Below are positions 8,306-19,268 of a stretch of DNA of 64,000 nt, one piece after another. Origin of the DNA: Pseudomonas viridiflava (GTDB lineage: Bacteria; Pseudomonadota; Gammaproteobacteria; Pseudomonadales; Pseudomonadaceae); contig NZ_UWFA01000259.1 of assembly GCF_900601905.1 (NCBI RefSeq), forward strand, positions 62,001-126,000. The letters run 5' to 3'. Below the pieces are notes generated by a model. That model was not told the DNA's origin and did no database searches. It saw nothing but the letters and a program-made list of their open reading frames with translations. A program made the position numbers and the translations under genes. How positions within the stretch are numbered: the first letter of the stretch is position 1; every line of letters starts with the position of its first letter.

Positions 8306-9541
8306 CTACTTCCCAGACAACTGCATGATCATCGCCGTGGTCAGGTAAAGCCTCGGCGCGATGCTCGACAGGTCCATGTATTCATCCTCCGAATGCAGCC
8401 CTGCGCCGACCACGCCCATGGTTTCCAGCACCGCAGGTTTCTGGCTGTCGGGCACATAGGCATAACCGGCGTCTGTGCCGAAACGCATGGCGATCGGCTT
8501 GATGTTGCGCCCAATCTTGCCGTACAGCGTCTGCGCCGTTTTAGCCAGGTCTTCGGTGGCCGGGTTCTTCGCCAGTGGCGGACGGCCCTTCTCCATGCGG
8601 AAGGTCACCTGAGTGCCATCGATCAACTTGCCCTGCACGATGCGTTGACCATCGGCCAGCACCCGCTCGGACTCGCTCAGGTCCGAATAGCGCATATCGC
8701 CTTCGGCAACGGCGCTGTCCGGGATGATATTGCGCTTGGTGCCGCCGTTGATCACCGTCCAGTTCACTGTGGTGCCCTTGGCTTTGTCACCCAGATCCTT
8801 GAGCTGAATCAATTGATGGGACAGCTCCATTGCCGCGTTGCGTCCCGCTTCAGGGGCGGAGCCCGCGTGTGAGGACTTGCCTTTGACATCCACAAACACG
8901 CCGTTGATGCCATTGGTGGCGACGGTCACTGCATCGGTGTCAGGCGGCTCATAAGAGAACACGTAGTCATGTTGGCGAGCCAGTTCGGCGATGACCTTTT
9001 TCGAACCCGCTGAGCCCGTTTCCTCGTCAGGGTTGAACAGCACGGTGAGGGTGCCGTAGTCCTTGAATTTCTGATCCTGCAACAGCTGGAGCGAATGCAG
9101 CACCATGGCCACGCCACCTTTGGCGTCTGCCACACCCGGACCGTAGGCTTTCTCGCCCTCGACCTTGAACGGCCGCTTGGCCGCAGTGCTCGGAACAAAT
9201 ACGGTGTCGTAGTGAATCATCAGCAAGAATGATTTGCTGCCGTTGCCCTTGATCGTGCCGACGATGTTATCGCCGGTTGAGGGCGAAGCTGACGTGGTCT
9301 GCACCGTCGCCCCCAATGCTTCGAGGCGTTTTACCAGCATTTCGCTGACGGCTTTCAATCCTGGCGCCTGGCCGGTACCGGTGTCGATATTGACGAGTTG
9401 TTCAACGGTAGCCAGATAAGCCTTCTGTTCGGCTTCGGCGTTTTTGAGGAGTTGCTGTGGAGGCACATCGGCAGCGAATGTCGATGAACAGAGCAGGGTG
9501 GCGGCGACGGCGGCCGCCAGAGCGCTACGGCGAACGAACAT
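8306..9541 (-). CDS. Glutamate carboxypeptidase, M20 family (carboxypeptidase G2-like)
   Basis: 411-aa secreted zinc exopeptidase resembling carboxypeptidase G2 of Pseudomonas sp. RS-16, which removes C-terminal glutamate from folates and analogues. A signal peptide (about 1-23, ending STFA) points to the periplasm. Metal and catalytic residues of the family are in place: H110 in MIHYDT, D139 in GVADAKGG, E173/E174 in PDEETGS, and the late GLHSEDEY histidine. The dimerisation domain is inserted at about 215-325. It stands alone. A folate-type substrate is inferred from family resemblance only. Confidence 0.88.
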   Translation of the reverse strand: MFVRRSALAAAVAATLLCSSTFAADVPPQQLLKNAEAEQKAYLATVEQLVNIDTGTGQAPGLKAVSEMLVKRLEALGATVQTTSASPSTGDNIVGTIKGNGSKSFLLMIHYDTVFVPSTAAKRPFKVEGEKAYGPGVADAKGGVAMVLHSLQLLQDQKFKDYGTLTVLFNPDEETGSAGSKKVIAELARQHDYVFSYEPPDTDAVTVATNGINGVFVDVKGKSSHAGSAPEAGRNAAMELSHQLIQLKDLGDKAKGTTVNWTVINGGTKRNIIPDSAVAEGDMRYSDLSESERVLADGQRIVQGKLIDGTQVTFRMEKGRPPLAKNPATEDLAKTAQTLYGKIGRNIKPIAMRFGTDAGYAYVPDSQKPAVLETMGVVGAGLHSEDEYMDLSSIAPRLYLTTAMIMQLSGK

Positions 9542-9687
9542 GCTGGATCCCTCAGATGGTGTTCAGGAGAAGCTTTTGTAACACCTGACCGGCTTTTTTT
9601 GTACCTTTCGAATTAGGTATCGAGGAAGGTCTACGCCTGGCCGCTTGCCTTAATGAGGGGGTTATTTTCGGCGATGATGAAACAAAA

Positions 9688-9714
9688 AAACCGCGCCGAG
9701 GCGCGGTTTTTTAT
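9688..9714. terminator. Bidirectional intrinsic terminator
   Basis: AAACCGCGCC (9688-9697), loop GAG, GCGCGGTTT, with an A-run before and a T-run after. It works on the minus strand for ychF and could also stop plus-strand transcription. Confidence 0.85.
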
Positions 9715-9768
9715 GGGGTTATTCGGTTTCTCAACGCCTCGAAAGCGCCGTGAAACTGAACACTCCGA

Positions 9769-10869
9769 TCACACGTTAAAGCGGAAGTGCAGCACGTCGC
9801 CGTCTTTGACGATGTAGTCCTTGCCTTCCAGGCGCCATTTGCCGGCTTCCTTGGCACCGGCTTCACCCTTGTACTGGATGAAGTCGTTGTAGGCGACGCA
9901 CTCGGCGCGGATGAAGCCTTTTTCGAAGTCGGTGTGGATCACGCCAGCGGCTTGTGGTGCGGTGGCACCGACGCGAACGGTCCAGGCGCGAACTTCTTCG
10001 ACGCCAGCGGTGAAATACGTCTGCAGGTGCAGCATTTCGTAGCCTGCGCGAATCACGCGGTTCAGGCCTGGCTCTTCGAAGCCCAGGGCTTCAAGGAACA
10101 TGTCCTTTTCTTCGCCGTCATCGAGTTCGGCAATTTCGGCTTCGATCTTGTTGCAGACCGGTACCAGCATTGCGCCTTCTTCTTCGGCGATGGCGCGAAC
10201 CACGTCCAGCAGCGGGTTGTTCTCGAAACCGTCTTCAGCCACGTTGGCGATGTACATGACCGGCTTGGTGGTCAGCAGGTGGAAACCACGAATCACTGCT
10301 TTCTCGTCAGCGTTCATGTTCTTCATCAGGCTGCGCGCTGGCTTGCCTTCGGTGAAGTGCGCGATCAACTGCTCCAGCAGGCCTTTCTGGACCACTGCAT
10401 CCTTGTCGCCGCCCTTGGCGTTGCGGGTGACTTTCTGCAGCTGCTTTTCGCAACTGTCGAGGTCGGCGAAGATCAGCTCAAGGTCGATGATTTCGATGTC
10501 GCGTTTCGGGTCGACGCTGTTGGAAACGTGGATCACGTTCTCGTCTTCGAAGCAGCGGACCACGTGGGCGATGGCATCGGTTTCGCGGATGTTGGCCAGG
10601 AACTTGTTGCCCAGACCTTCACCTTTCGACGCACCGGCAACCAGGCCCGCGATGTCGACGAACTCCATGGTGGTCGGCAGGATGCGCTTGGGATTGACGA
10701 TCGCCGCCAATGCCGCCAGACGCGGGTCGGGCATGGCCACGATGCCGCTGTTGGGTTCGATGGTGCAGAAGGGGAAGTTCTCAGCCGCGATGCCGGATTT
10801 GGTCAAGGCGTTGAACAGGGTGGATTTGCCGACGTTGGGCAGGCCGACGATGCCGCAATTGAAGCCCAT
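9769..10869 (-). CDS. ychF: Redox-regulated ATPase YchF (Obg family)
   Basis: 366-aa Obg-related P-loop protein that binds ATP rather than GTP and associates with ribosomes. It acts in translation and oxidative-stress tolerance. G1 is GLPNVGKST near residue 8, G3 is DIAGLV near residue 70; G4 shows NVAE rather than NKxD, which explains the ATP preference. The C-terminal TGS-like domain ends [14 protein letters not shown]. It follows pth by about 20 bases, the usual pth-ychF operon. Confidence 0.97.
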   Translation of the reverse strand: MGFNCGIVGLPNVGKSTLFNALTKSGIAAENFPFCTIEPNSGIVAMPDPRLAALAAIVNPKRILPTTMEFVDIAGLVAGASKGEGLGNKFLANIRETDAIAHVVRCFEDENVIHVSNSVDPKRDIEIIDLELIFADLDSCEKQLQKVTRNAKGGDKDAVVQKGLLEQLIAHFTEGKPARSLMKNMNADEKAVIRGFHLLTTKPVMYIANVAEDGFENNPLLDVVRAIAEEEGAMLVPVCNKIEAEIAELDDGEEKDMFLEALGFEEPGLNRVIRAGYEMLHLQTYFTAGVEEVRAWTVRVGATAPQAAGVIHTDFEKGFIRAECVAYNDFIQYKGEAGAKEAGKWRLEGKDYIVKDGDVLHFRFNV

Positions 10870-10890
10870 GGTGTATCCCCTCGAGTGATG

Positions 10891-11475
10891 TCAGGCCTTC
10901 TGGCTGTGCAGGTTTTTCATCGCCCGGTTCCATTCACCGGCGAAGATATCCGGCAGCACGCCGAGGGCAAAGTCGATGCTGGCGTCCAGTTTTTCCTGTT
11001 CGGCGCGTGGCGCTCGACCCAGAACAAAACCGGAGACCTTGTTGGCATCGCCTGGGTGGCCAATGCCAAGCCGCAAGCGGTGAAAGGTGTTCTGATTGCC
11101 AAGCTGCGCGATGATGTCACGCAACCCGTTATGACCGCCATGGCCGCCGCCCTGTTTGAACTTGGCAACGCCCGGTGGCAGATCGAGTTCGTCATGAGCC
11201 ACCAGAATGGCATCCACCGGAATCCGGTAGAAACCGGCAAGCGCCGCCACGGATTGACCGCTGCGGTTCATGTAGGTGGTGGGGATCAATAGACGAACAT
11301 CCTGACCCTGGTGAGTGAAGCGCCCGGTCAGGCCAAAGAATTTGCGCTCGGCGACGAGGTTGACTCGTTGCGCGTCAGCGATACGCTCAACAAAAAAAGC
11401 CCCTGCGTTGTGCCGGGTCTGTTCGTATTCAGCGCCTGGATTTCCCAGGCCAACGATCAGTTGTATGGCAGTCAC
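10891..11475 (-). CDS. pth: Peptidyl-tRNA hydrolase
   Basis: 194-aa cytoplasmic esterase that recycles peptidyl-tRNA dropped from ribosomes. Typical start [20 protein letters not shown], with the catalytic histidine in [12 protein letters not shown]68-type (TYMNRSG) and D93-type ([11 protein letters not shown]) residues are also present, as is [12 protein letters not shown]. It lies between rplY and ychF in the usual order, with a hairpin terminator upstream at 11509-11524. Confidence 0.97.
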   Translation of the reverse strand: MTAIQLIVGLGNPGAEYEQTRHNAGAFFVERIADAQRVNLVAERKFFGLTGRFTHQGQDVRLLIPTTYMNRSGQSVAALAGFYRIPVDAILVAHDELDLPPGVAKFKQGGGHGGHNGLRDIIAQLGNQNTFHRLRLGIGHPGDANKVSGFVLGRAPRAEQEKLDASIDFALGVLPDIFAGEWNRAMKNLHSQKA

Positions 11476-11504
11476 GACAGGGGCCCTTTTCTGGAGTTGT
11501 GGAT

Positions 11505-11524
11505 AAAACCGCTGCAGGCAGCGG
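11505..11524 (-). terminator. Probable terminator after rplY
   Basis: On the minus strand CCGCTGC (11524-11518), two-base loop, GCAGCGG (11515-11509), then TTTTATCC. A short strong stem followed by four T residues, in the space between rplY and pth. Termination is probably partial. Confidence 0.6.
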
Positions 11525-11637
11525 CAAAACTGGAGGAAAACTGCTCATTTACCATGATGTAAACTCCGCGATTCTGCCCGTTTTGCCTGACTTCTACAGC
11601 GGTCTCCCGAGCAACTCCGGCATTACCCAGTAATAAA

Positions 11638-12243
11638 TTACTCGGCAGTACCTTCTGCTTCGTCTTCGGTTGGAACAACGCGTGGAGCGTGAACGTTGGC
11701 AACAGCCAGGTCGTTACCGTGCGCCAGTGCCACGAACTCAACGCCTTTTGGCGCTTTCAGGTCGGACAGGTGAACGATCGCGCCGATTTCCAGAGCCGAT
11801 ACGTCTACTTCGATGAACTCAGGCAGATCTTTCGGCAGGCAGGTCACTTCCAGCTCGGAAGTTACGTGCGAAACTTCGCCGCCTTTCTTGATCGGAGCTT
11901 CTTCACCGATGAAGTGAACAGGCACGATAGCGGTCAGTTTCTGGCCAGCTACAACGCGTACGAAGTCAGCGTGCATCACGTGGCCTTTGGCCGGGTGACG
12001 TTGCAGAGCTTTGATGATCACGTTTTGCTTTTTGCCATCAACAGTCAGTTCGATGATGTGGCTGTACGAAGCTTCGTTTTCCAGCAGCTTGGCAACTTCT
12101 TTGGCCAGCAGGCTGATGGATTCAGGGGCTTTGGAGCCACCGTAAACAACAGCAGGTACCAGGCTTGCGAGACGACGCAGGCGGCGGCTCGCACCTTTCC
12201 CCAGGTCGGAACGCAGTTCAGCATTCAAAGTAAAATCGTTCAT
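11638..12243 (-). CDS. rplY: 50S ribosomal protein L25, long CTC form
   Basis: 201-aa 5S-rRNA-binding ribosomal protein with an N-terminal L25 beta-barrel ([20 protein letters not shown]) and a C-terminal TL5/CTC domain, ending in an acidic tail. I chose ATG 12243 because GGAG lies nine bases upstream and MNDF is the usual start; an in-frame ATG at 12267 adds eight residues without a ribosome site. Downstream of prs in the conserved order. Confidence 0.96.
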   Translation of the reverse strand: MNDFTLNAELRSDLGKGASRRLRRLASLVPAVVYGGSKAPESISLLAKEVAKLLENEASYSHIIELTVDGKKQNVIIKALQRHPAKGHVMHADFVRVVAGQKLTAIVPVHFIGEEAPIKKGGEVSHVTSELEVTCLPKDLPEFIEVDVSALEIGAIVHLSDLKAPKGVEFVALAHGNDLAVANVHAPRVVPTEDEAEGTAE

Positions 12244-12308
12244 TTTGTATCTCCAAATTAGCCACATTCGACCTGACGTTTGCGACCGACGTCAGGACGA
12301 TATGGGCA

Positions 12309-12350
12309 AAAAAGCCCCGCCCTGACCGAATGTCAGGGCGGGGCGCTTTT
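12309..12350. terminator. Strong terminator between prs and rplY
   Basis: GCCCCGCCCTGAC (12314-12326) pairs perfectly with GTCAGGGCGGGGC (12332-12344), a 13-bp stem flanked by A and T runs. On the minus strand it ends prs. rplY must then have its own promoter in 12244-12310 or rely on readthrough. Confidence 0.9.
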
Positions 12351-12381
12351 CGTCAACAGGGTGTCAGCTCAGGGAAAACCC

Positions 12382-13323
12382 TTAGCGGAACATCGCGCTG
12401 ATCGATTCTTCGTTGCTGATGCGGCGAACCGCCTCGGCGACTACCGGAGCAATATCCAGTTGACGGATACGGCTACAGGCTTGTGCTGCAGCGGACAACG
12501 GGATGGTGTTAGTCACCACCAGTTCGTCCAGCACGGAATTTTCAATGTTTTCGATTGCCCGACCCGACAGCACAGGGTGTGTGCAGTAGGCAAAGACCTT
12601 GGCAGCGCCATGCTCTTTCAGGGCCTTGGCCGCATGGCACAACGTGCCGGCGGTATCGACCATGTCATCGACCAGAATACAGGTACGCCCTTCGACATCA
12701 CCGATGATATGCATCACTTCGGAGTGATTGGCTTTCTCACGGCGCTTGTCGATGATCCCGAGATCGACGCCCAGGGATTTGGCAACAGCACGTGCACGCA
12801 CGACGCCGCCGATATCCGGGGAAACGATCATCAGGTTTTCGAAGCGTTGGTCTTCGATGTCATCCACCAGAACGGGGGAGCCGTAGATGTTATCTACCGG
12901 AATATCGAAGAAGCCCTGGATTTGGTCAGCATGCAGATCCACCGTGAGAACACGGTCGATTCCGACAACGGTCAGCATGTCAGCAACAACTTTTGCGCTG
13001 ATGGCAACACGTGCGGAACGCGGACGGCGGTCCTGGCGGGCATAACCAAAGTAAGGAATCACAGCAGTGATTCGGGACGCTGAGGAGCGGCGGAAGGCAT
13101 CAGCCATCACGACGAGTTCCATCAGGTTATCGTTGGTCGGTGCGCACGTTGGCTGAATGATGAAGACGTCTTTACCGCGGACGTTTTCATTGATCTCAGT
13201 AGAAATCTCGCCATCGGAAAACTTGCCGACGGAAACATCACCTAGTGGGATATGCAGCTGACGTACGACACGTCGAGCCAGATCGGGGTTAGCGTTCCCC
13301 GTAAAGACCATCATCTTGGACAC
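12382..13323 (-). CDS. prs: Ribose-phosphate pyrophosphokinase
   Basis: 313-aa enzyme making PRPP from ribose 5-phosphate and ATP for nucleotide, histidine and tryptophan synthesis. The start is GTG 13323 ([19 protein letters not shown]), which gives the standard pseudomonad length. Visible family motifs: [20 protein letters not shown], the [15 protein letters not shown] loop, [12 protein letters not shown], and the PRPP-binding [11 protein letters not shown] tRNA-Gln gene lies just upstream, probably on the same transcript. Confidence 0.97.
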   Translation of the reverse strand: MSKMMVFTGNANPDLARRVVRQLHIPLGDVSVGKFSDGEISTEINENVRGKDVFIIQPTCAPTNDNLMELVVMADAFRRSSASRITAVIPYFGYARQDRRPRSARVAISAKVVADMLTVVGIDRVLTVDLHADQIQGFFDIPVDNIYGSPVLVDDIEDQRFENLMIVSPDIGGVVRARAVAKSLGVDLGIIDKRREKANHSEVMHIIGDVEGRTCILVDDMVDTAGTLCHAAKALKEHGAAKVFAYCTHPVLSGRAIENIENSVLDELVVTNTIPLSAAAQACSRIRQLDIAPVVAEAVRRISNEESISAMFR

Positions 13324-13369
13324 GCGCAGTACCTGAAGGCTGAGGGTAACCTGGATGAGTATAGGAAAA

Positions 13370-13444
13370 TGGCAGGGGCGGCTGGATTCGAACCAACGCA
13401 TGGCAGGATCAAAACCTGCTGCCTTACCGCTTGGCGACGCCCCT
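13370..13444 (-). tRNA. tRNA-Gln (anticodon TTG)
   Basis: 75 nt on the minus strand. The acceptor stem AGGGGCG pairs with the 3' CGCCCCT, the anticodon loop is TTTTGAT (anticodon TTG), the T arm is GTTGGTTCGAATCCAGC, and CCA is encoded at 13372-13370. It sits between ispE and prs, its usual place in Pseudomonas. Confidence 0.97.
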
Positions 13445-13481
13445 GTATCTGTTGCAACGAGTACCGAGTACTCGGTTCCTT

Positions 13482-14333
13482 TTAGAGCACACTTTGCAGC
13501 TTGCGATGCAACATCGAAACGTTGCTTCCCTTTGCTACAAACCCTGTAAGGGTCTCTGTAAGAAGGGCCGAGACTTTATCAGCTTCAGCTTTGTTTGGGA
13601 AGGCCCCAAACACACAACTTCCAGTTCCGGTTAATTTCGCTTCGGTAAATTTACCTAACAAATTCAATGCGTTACGTACTTCTGGATAACGCCTTGCTAC
13701 AACCGGTAAGCAGTCATTTCGACTGTTTCCCTTGGGAACGGGGCGCACTTTAATGGGAGGAGTGTTACGTGTCAACAGTGGATCTGAAAAAATTTCTGCT
13801 GTACTTACAGATACTTGCGGCACGAGCACCAGATACCACGGTTCTTCGGGGTCTACGGGGGTCAGTTTTTCGCCCACACCCTCAGCAAATGCGGCGTGTC
13901 CACGCACAAAAACCGGCACATCGGCACCCAGCGTCAGGCCCAGCGCCGCCAGACGATCTTCATCCCAGTTCAGATTCCACAAATGGTCAAGACCCAGCAG
14001 GGTAGTGGCTGCATCGGAACTGCCGCCACCAATACCGCCACCCATGGGCAGGCGTTTTTCCAGCCAGATGTCCACCCCCAGAGCGCATCCCGATTGCTGT
14101 TGCAGGGCCCGGGCGGCTTTGACAATCAGGTTGCTGTCGTGGGGCACGCCGGGGACATCGGTCTGCAGGCGGATTTCGCCGTCTTCACGAACGGCGAAGC
14201 TGAGTTCGTCGCCATAGTCGACAAACTGAAACAGCGTCTGCAGTTCGTGATAGCCGTCAGGGCGACGGCCAAGGATGTGCAGCATCAGATTCAGCTTGGC
14301 GGGCGCGGGCAGGGTCAGGCGGGGAACGCTCAT
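13482..14333 (-). CDS. ispE: 4-diphosphocytidyl-2-C-methyl-D-erythritol kinase
   Basis: 283-aa GHMP kinase of the non-mevalonate isoprenoid pathway; it phosphorylates CDP-methylerythritol. The start ATG 14333 lies two bases after the lolB stop. The early [21 protein letters not shown] motif carries the substrate lysine, [15 protein letters not shown] is the ATP-binding glycine loop, and the late [12 protein letters not shown] is motif 3. Translationally linked to lolB and followed by tRNA-Gln. Confidence 0.97.
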   Translation of the reverse strand: MSVPRLTLPAPAKLNLMLHILGRRPDGYHELQTLFQFVDYGDELSFAVREDGEIRLQTDVPGVPHDSNLIVKAARALQQQSGCALGVDIWLEKRLPMGGGIGGGSSDAATTLLGLDHLWNLNWDEDRLAALGLTLGADVPVFVRGHAAFAEGVGEKLTPVDPEEPWYLVLVPQVSVSTAEIFSDPLLTRNTPPIKVRPVPKGNSRNDCLPVVARRYPEVRNALNLLGKFTEAKLTGTGSCVFGAFPNKAEADKVSALLTETLTGFVAKGSNVSMLHRKLQSVL

Positions 14334-14335
14334 CG

Positions 14336-14953
14336 TTACTGACCCAGTTTGCGAGGTTGCCAATCCTTGATCACCAGCGTGACGTCCAGATCCTGGCCAT
14401 GCAGTTTGACCCGCTCGGGCAGCCAATAGCCGTTCTGCTCGACATAGCTGAGGTATTCGACCTGCCAGCCATCCTGTTCAAGGTTGGCCAGACGGCTGTC
14501 GCCATCCAGTGTCAGGCGGCTTTTGCTGTCGGGAGCGGGCAGGCCGCGAACCCACCAGACAAGGTGCGAAACGGGCAGTTTCCAGCCCAGTTGATCCTGC
14601 AGCAGGGTTTCCGGGGTGGCGGCTTCGTAGCGGCCCTGGTTGGCGACTTCCAGGCTGACGGCGCCGGGACGGCCGGTCAGGCGAGCCGCGCCGCGACCCA
14701 GCGGGCCGGACAGGCGAATGTCGTAGTAATCCTGACGCTGCAGCCAGAACAACGTGCCACTGCCCGAATCCCTGGGGGCACGGATCCCGACCTTGCCGTT
14801 GATCTGCCAGCCATCGAGACTGCTCAGTTGCTGTTTGTGTTGCTGCCATTGGGCGGGGTCGCCCTTGCCTTCGAGGGCTTCACGGGAGGTCAATCCGGCG
14901 CAGCCGGCAAGCAGGGCGATCAAGCTGAATACGATTACGTGGCGCAAAAACAT
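14336..14953 (-). CDS. lolB: Outer-membrane lipoprotein receptor LolB
   Basis: 205-aa lipoprotein that accepts lipoproteins from LolA and inserts them into the outer membrane. The signal peptide ends in the lipobox LLAGC, with lipidated Cys18. The LolB fold is recognisable from [20 protein letters not shown] through [18 protein letters not shown]. It lies between the TPR lipoprotein (four-base gap) and ispE (two-base gap), the standard order. Confidence 0.95.
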   Translation of the reverse strand: MFLRHVIVFSLIALLAGCAGLTSREALEGKGDPAQWQQHKQQLSSLDGWQINGKVGIRAPRDSGSGTLFWLQRQDYYDIRLSGPLGRGAARLTGRPGAVSLEVANQGRYEAATPETLLQDQLGWKLPVSHLVWWVRGLPAPDSKSRLTLDGDSRLANLEQDGWQVEYLSYVEQNGYWLPERVKLHGQDLDVTLVIKDWQPRKLGQ

Positions 14954-14957
14954 AAAT

Positions 14958-16685
14958 TCAAAGAGTCTCGGATCCGGTCAGGCGCCGCACGGTGCTGCGC
15001 AAGATTGGGCTGTCAGGTTGGTCTTCAAGGGCTTTGCCCCAGATTTTACGGGCTTCACGCTGCTGGCCCTTGGCCCAGAGCACTTCGCCCAGGTGAGCGG
15101 CGACTTCGTGATCGGGGAAACGCTCAAGGGCCAGACGCAACAGGCGTTCGGCTTCATCGAGGTTGCCCAGGCGGTAATTGACCCAGCCCAGGCTGTCGAG
15201 TACGGCGGGATCTTCCGGGTTCAGGGTGTGAGCCCGTTCGATCAGTTCCTTGGCCTCGGCGTAGCGCGTGGTGCGGTCGGACAGGGTGTAACCCAAGGCA
15301 TTGAGGGCCATGGCGTTGTCCGGCTCACGCTTGAGTATGGCGCGCAGGTCTTTTTCCATCTGCGCCAGATCGTTGCGTTTTTCCGCCAGCATCGAGCGGG
15401 TGTAGAGCAGGTTCAGGTCATCCGGGTATTGCTTGAGCGCCTGATTCAGTACTTGCCAGCCGCGCTCGGCCTGATTGTTGTTGGCCAGCGTCTCGGCTTC
15501 GATCAGGTACAGCTGAATCGCGTAGTCGGGCTGCGCCTCGCGGGCTTCGGCCAGACGCTTGGACGCTTCCGCCGCGCCGCCATTGCTCATCAGGATGTCT
15601 GCCTGACGCAATTGAGCGGCCGGAAAGTCCGTGCCGGGTCCGACCTGAGCATATTCGTTCAGGGCGTTTTGCGGGTCGTTACGCTCTTCGTAAATACGAC
15701 CCAGATTCAGGTGCGCCGAGTCAACGTGGGCTTCCCTGGCGATCAACTCCTGCAGATAGCCGGTAGCTTCATCCCAGGCCTTGGCTTCTATGCAGACCAG
15801 CGCCAGGGAGAAACGCAGCTCATCGTCGTCGGGAAACTGCTGCACCAGGCTCGAAAACTGCACCTTGGCGTCTTCCATGCGGTTCTGTTCCACCAGCATG
15901 CGGGCATAGGTCAGGCGCAGGCGTTTGTCGTCCGGGTACTTCTTGATGCTCTTTTCCAGGATCGGCAGCGCTTCCTTGCCGCGGTTCATGCCTTGCAGCA
16001 AACGAGCGCGCAGCAGGATCGGGGCAACTTCGCCTTCCTTGGGAGGATTGTCTTCGAGCAGTTTCAGCGAAGTCTCTGCGTCGCCGTTCTGTTGCAGCAG
16101 CAGCGCCTTGCCGAAAATCAACTGGCCATTGTTCGGGTATTTGACCAGCAGGCGGTCGAAACTGGTCAGCAGTGCGTTGCGGGTTTCCGGATTGGTCTCA
16201 GAAGCCGACAGCGCCAGGAAGTCGAAATGCGTGTCGCCCTGACCCTGAAGCACCTTTTCCATGTAAATCATGGAGTCGTCGTAACGCCCGGCGCGTGCCA
16301 GTTGAATGGCCGCCGCACGTTGCGCTTCGAGGTTGGTTCGATCGTTTCGGGCCCAGATCAGCGAAGTGTCCAGCGCGGCCTGATCGGCACCCAGGTATTC
16401 GGCGATGCGGAAGGCCCGCTCGGAAACGCCCGGATCCTGGGTGTTGATCGCCTGGGTCACGTAGTTGTCCAGGGCGATATCGAAACGATTGCGCTGACCG
16501 GCCAGTTCCGCGCTCAGCAGGCTGACGAGTGTTTCCTGGGTGAACGAGCCATACACCTGAGGCTTGGCTTCAGGCGCGGGAACGGTGTCTTTCTGCGCAG
16601 GCGCGGGCTGCGTCTGCTCGGGCGCCATGGTTTGGCAGCCGCTGAGAAAGGCAAGGGCAAGGAACAACGCGGAGGATCTATTCAT
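14958..16685 (-). CDS. TPR-repeat lipoprotein
   Basis: About 575 aa. The signal peptide has a lipobox (ALAFLSGC, Cys16), so the protein should be anchored in a membrane facing the periplasm. The rest is a long run of tetratricopeptide repeats, clearest at [20 protein letters not shown] and [20 protein letters not shown]. Its place directly before lolB is conserved in Pseudomonas. ATG 16685 was chosen because it places the lipoprotein signal at the N-terminus, although no good ribosome site is seen; ATG 16724 is an alternative. The role is not known; an envelope-assembly scaffold is a guess. Confidence 0.9.
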   Translation of the reverse strand: MNRSSALFLALAFLSGCQTMAPEQTQPAPAQKDTVPAPEAKPQVYGSFTQETLVSLLSAELAGQRNRFDIALDNYVTQAINTQDPGVSERAFRIAEYLGADQAALDTSLIWARNDRTNLEAQRAAAIQLARAGRYDDSMIYMEKVLQGQGDTHFDFLALSASETNPETRNALLTSFDRLLVKYPNNGQLIFGKALLLQQNGDAETSLKLLEDNPPKEGEVAPILLRARLLQGMNRGKEALPILEKSIKKYPDDKRLRLTYARMLVEQNRMEDAKVQFSSLVQQFPDDDELRFSLALVCIEAKAWDEATGYLQELIAREAHVDSAHLNLGRIYEERNDPQNALNEYAQVGPGTDFPAAQLRQADILMSNGGAAEASKRLAEAREAQPDYAIQLYLIEAETLANNNQAERGWQVLNQALKQYPDDLNLLYTRSMLAEKRNDLAQMEKDLRAILKREPDNAMALNALGYTLSDRTTRYAEAKELIERAHTLNPEDPAVLDSLGWVNYRLGNLDEAERLLRLALERFPDHEVAAHLGEVLWAKGQQREARKIWGKALEDQPDSPILRSTVRRLTGSETL

Positions 16686-16911
16686 ATATAAGAGGGGACG
16701 ACTTACCTGCGGTTGGAGCATCATGACACAAGGCCGGGAGCAAACCCACAGCCGGTTCGAAAACTGCTGGGACGCTGTTTTTACCTGCGCGGATTGCCCT
16801 GAAACGGGGCGTCAAGCGAGCAGCTCTATTAGGACAATAGTCAGCGGTGGTTGTTCTGAGTCTGGTGAAGTAGGACAATTGTCGGCTTCACGTCACCATC
16901 AGCGACCTTGA
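16686..16911. promoter_or_regulatory. Divergent promoter region of the TPR-lolB operon and hemA
   Basis: Non-coding, 226 bases. It holds an imperfect direct repeat, TAGGACAATAGTC near 16831 and TAGGACAATTGTC near 16871, just upstream of hemA. It could be promoter elements or a binding site; no known operator is recognised. Confidence 0.35.
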
Positions 16912-18189
16912 ATGGCCTTCCTTGCACTTGGTATCAACCATAAGACTGCCTCGGTAGACGTCCGCGAGCGCGTGGCATTTACGCCAGAGCAGCTGGTTGA
17001 GGCGCTTCAGCAGCTTTGCCGCCTGACCAATAGTCGCGAAGCGGCGATTCTATCCACGTGCAATCGCAGCGAGTTGTACATCGAACAGGACCAGCTCGGC
17101 TCGGAAACTATCCTCGCCTGGCTGGCCGATTATCATCATTTGAGCCTCGAAGAGCTGCGCGCGAGCGCTTATGTGCACGCCGATGATGCGGCCGTTCGTC
17201 ACATGATGCGGGTCGCCTCCGGGCTCGACTCGCTGGTGTTGGGTGAGCCGCAGATTCTCGGCCAGATGAAATCAGCCTACGCGGTTGCCCGGGAGGCCGG
17301 CACCATCGGTCCGCTGCTGGGCCGTTTGTTTCAGGCCACGTTCAGCGCTGCCAAGCAGGTGCGCACCGATACGGCGATTGGCGAAAACCCGGTGTCGGTG
17401 GCGTTTGCAGCCGTCAGCCTGGCGAAACAGATTTTCAGCGACCTGCAGCGCAGTCAGGCATTGCTCATCGGCGCGGGCGAAACCATCACGCTGGTAGCCC
17501 GCCACTTGCACGACCTGGGGGTCAAGCGCATCGTGGTTGCCAACCGGACTCTGGAACGCGCGAGCATTCTGGCAGCCGAGTTTGGCGCCCATGCGGTATT
17601 GCTTTCGGATATCCCGGCCGAACTGGTCAACAGCGATATCGTGATCAGTTCCACCGCCAGCCAGTTGCCGATCCTGGGCAAGGGTGCGGTGGAAAGCGCC
17701 CTGAAACTGCGCAAGCACAAGCCGATTTTCATGGTCGATATCGCCGTGCCTCGCGACATCGAGCCCGAAGTTGGCGAACTCGATGACGTTTACCTGTACA
17801 CCGTCGATGACTTGCATGAAGTCGTCGCCGAGAACCTCAAGAGCCGTCAGGGTGCCGCGCAGGCTGCCGAAGAACTGATCTGCGCCGGGACCAATGAGTT
17901 CATGTTTCGCCTGCGCGAACTGGCTGCGGTGGATGTGCTGCGCGCTTATCGCCAGCAAAGCGAGCGGCTGCGTGATGAGGAATTGCTCAAGGCCCAGCGC
18001 CTGCTGGCCAACGGTGGCAACGCCGAAGATGTGCTGGTCCAGTTGGCTCGCGGGCTGACCAACAAATTGCTCCATGCACCGAGTGTGCAACTGAAAAAAC
18101 TCTCTGCCGAAGGCCGCCTCGACGCGCTGGCCATGGCCCAGGAACTATTTGCCCTCGGTGAGGGCTCGACGGATAAACCCCCGCAATGA
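16912..18189 (+). CDS. hemA: Glutamyl-tRNA reductase
   Basis: 425-aa first enzyme of the C5 tetrapyrrole pathway; it reduces glutamyl-tRNA to glutamate 1-semialdehyde with NADPH. Starts [20 protein letters not shown]. The catalytic cysteine is C50 in [10 protein letters not shown]. The NADPH Rossmann segment is [16 protein letters not shown] and the C-terminal dimerisation helix is present. Its end overlaps the prfA start by four bases (ATGA), the conserved hemA-prfA pair. Confidence 0.97.
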   Translation: MAFLALGINHKTASVDVRERVAFTPEQLVEALQQLCRLTNSREAAILSTCNRSELYIEQDQLGSETILAWLADYHHLSLEELRASAYVHADDAAVRHMMRVASGLDSLVLGEPQILGQMKSAYAVAREAGTIGPLLGRLFQATFSAAKQVRTDTAIGENPVSVAFAAVSLAKQIFSDLQRSQALLIGAGETITLVARHLHDLGVKRIVVANRTLERASILAAEFGAHAVLLSDIPAELVNSDIVISSTASQLPILGKGAVESALKLRKHKPIFMVDIAVPRDIEPEVGELDDVYLYTVDDLHEVVAENLKSRQGAAQAAEELICAGTNEFMFRLRELAAVDVLRAYRQQSERLRDEELLKAQRLLANGGNAEDVLVQLARGLTNKLLHAPSVQLKKLSAEGRLDALAMAQELFALGEGSTDKPPQ

Positions 18190-19268
18190 AAGCTTCACTG
18201 CTCAACAAGCTGGATATCCTCAGCGACCGCTTTGAGGAATTGACTGCATTGCTTGGCGATGCCGAGGTCATTTCCGACCAGACCCGATTCCGCGCCTATT
18301 CCCGTGAATACGCAGAAGTTGAGCCGATCGTCGCGGCCTATACGCAATTGCTCAAGGCGCTGGCTGATCTTGAGGGCGCCCAGGCGTTGCTCAAGGACAG
18401 CGACCCCGACATGCGTGAAATGGCCGTGGAGGAAGTCCGCGAGACCAAGCAGCTGCTGGCCGATCTGGAAAGCCAGTTGCAACGCATGCTCCTGCCTAAG
18501 GACCCTAACGACGGCCGTAACGTGTTTCTCGAAATCCGCGCCGGCACCGGCGGTGACGAGGCGGCGATTTTCTCCGGCGACCTGTTCCGCATGTATTCGC
18601 GTTACGCCGAGCGCCGTGGCTGGCGGGTGGAGATCCTGTCCGAGAACGAAGGCGAGCATGGCGGCTATAAAGAGGTGATCGCCCGGGTTGAGGGCGAGAA
18701 CGTTTACGCCAAGCTCAAGTTCGAGTCCGGTGCGCACCGTGTACAGCGGGTGCCGGAAACCGAATCCCAGGGGCGTATTCACACTTCTGCCTGCACGGTT
18801 GCGGTGTTGCCCGAGCCGGATGAACAGCAGGCCATCGAGATCAACCCGTCGGACTTGCGTATCGATACCTACAAGTCCTCCGGGGCCGGTGGTCAGCACG
18901 TCAACAAGACCGACTCGGCCATCCGCATTACCCACCTTCCGTCGGGTATTGTCGTGGAGTGTCAGGAAGAACGTTCGCAGCACAAGAACCGTGCCCGTGC
19001 GATGGCCTGGCTATCTGCCAAACTCAATGACCAGCAAACGAGCGCCGCTGCCAATGCCATTGCCAGTGAGCGTAAACTGCTGGTCGGCTCGGGAGATCGT
19101 TCCGAGCGGATTCGCACCTACAACTTCCCTCAGGGGCGAGTAACGGATCACCGCGTCAATCTGACCTTGTATTCGCTGGATGAAGTTTTAGCCGGTGGAG
19201 TCGATGCAGTGATAGAGCCGCTACTTGCCGAATATCAGGCAGACCAACTAGCGGCACTGGGTGAGTAA
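18186..19268 (+). CDS. prfA: Peptide chain release factor 1
   Basis: 360-aa class I release factor reading UAA and UAG. The GGQ loop is [15 protein letters not shown] near residue 230. The codon-recognition PxT-type loop lies in the [19 protein letters not shown] region. The Gln of GGQ is the methylation target of PrmC, encoded next with no gap. Start overlaps the hemA stop. Confidence 0.97.
   Translation: MKASLLNKLDILSDRFEELTALLGDAEVISDQTRFRAYSREYAEVEPIVAAYTQLLKALADLEGAQALLKDSDPDMREMAVEEVRETKQLLADLESQLQRMLLPKDPNDGRNVFLEIRAGTGGDEAAIFSGDLFRMYSRYAERRGWRVEILSENEGEHGGYKEVIARVEGENVYAKLKFESGAHRVQRVPETESQGRIHTSACTVAVLPEPDEQQAIEINPSDLRIDTYKSSGAGGQHVNKTDSAIRITHLPSGIVVECQEERSQHKNRARAMAWLSAKLNDQQTSAAANAIASERKLLVGSGDRSERIRTYNFPQGRVTDHRVNLTLYSLDEVLAGGVDAVIEPLLAEYQADQLAALGE

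Noticed and set aside
14754..16691. A 645-codon plus-strand frame.
   Set aside because: Antisense to the TPR lipoprotein and lolB; no recognisable domain.
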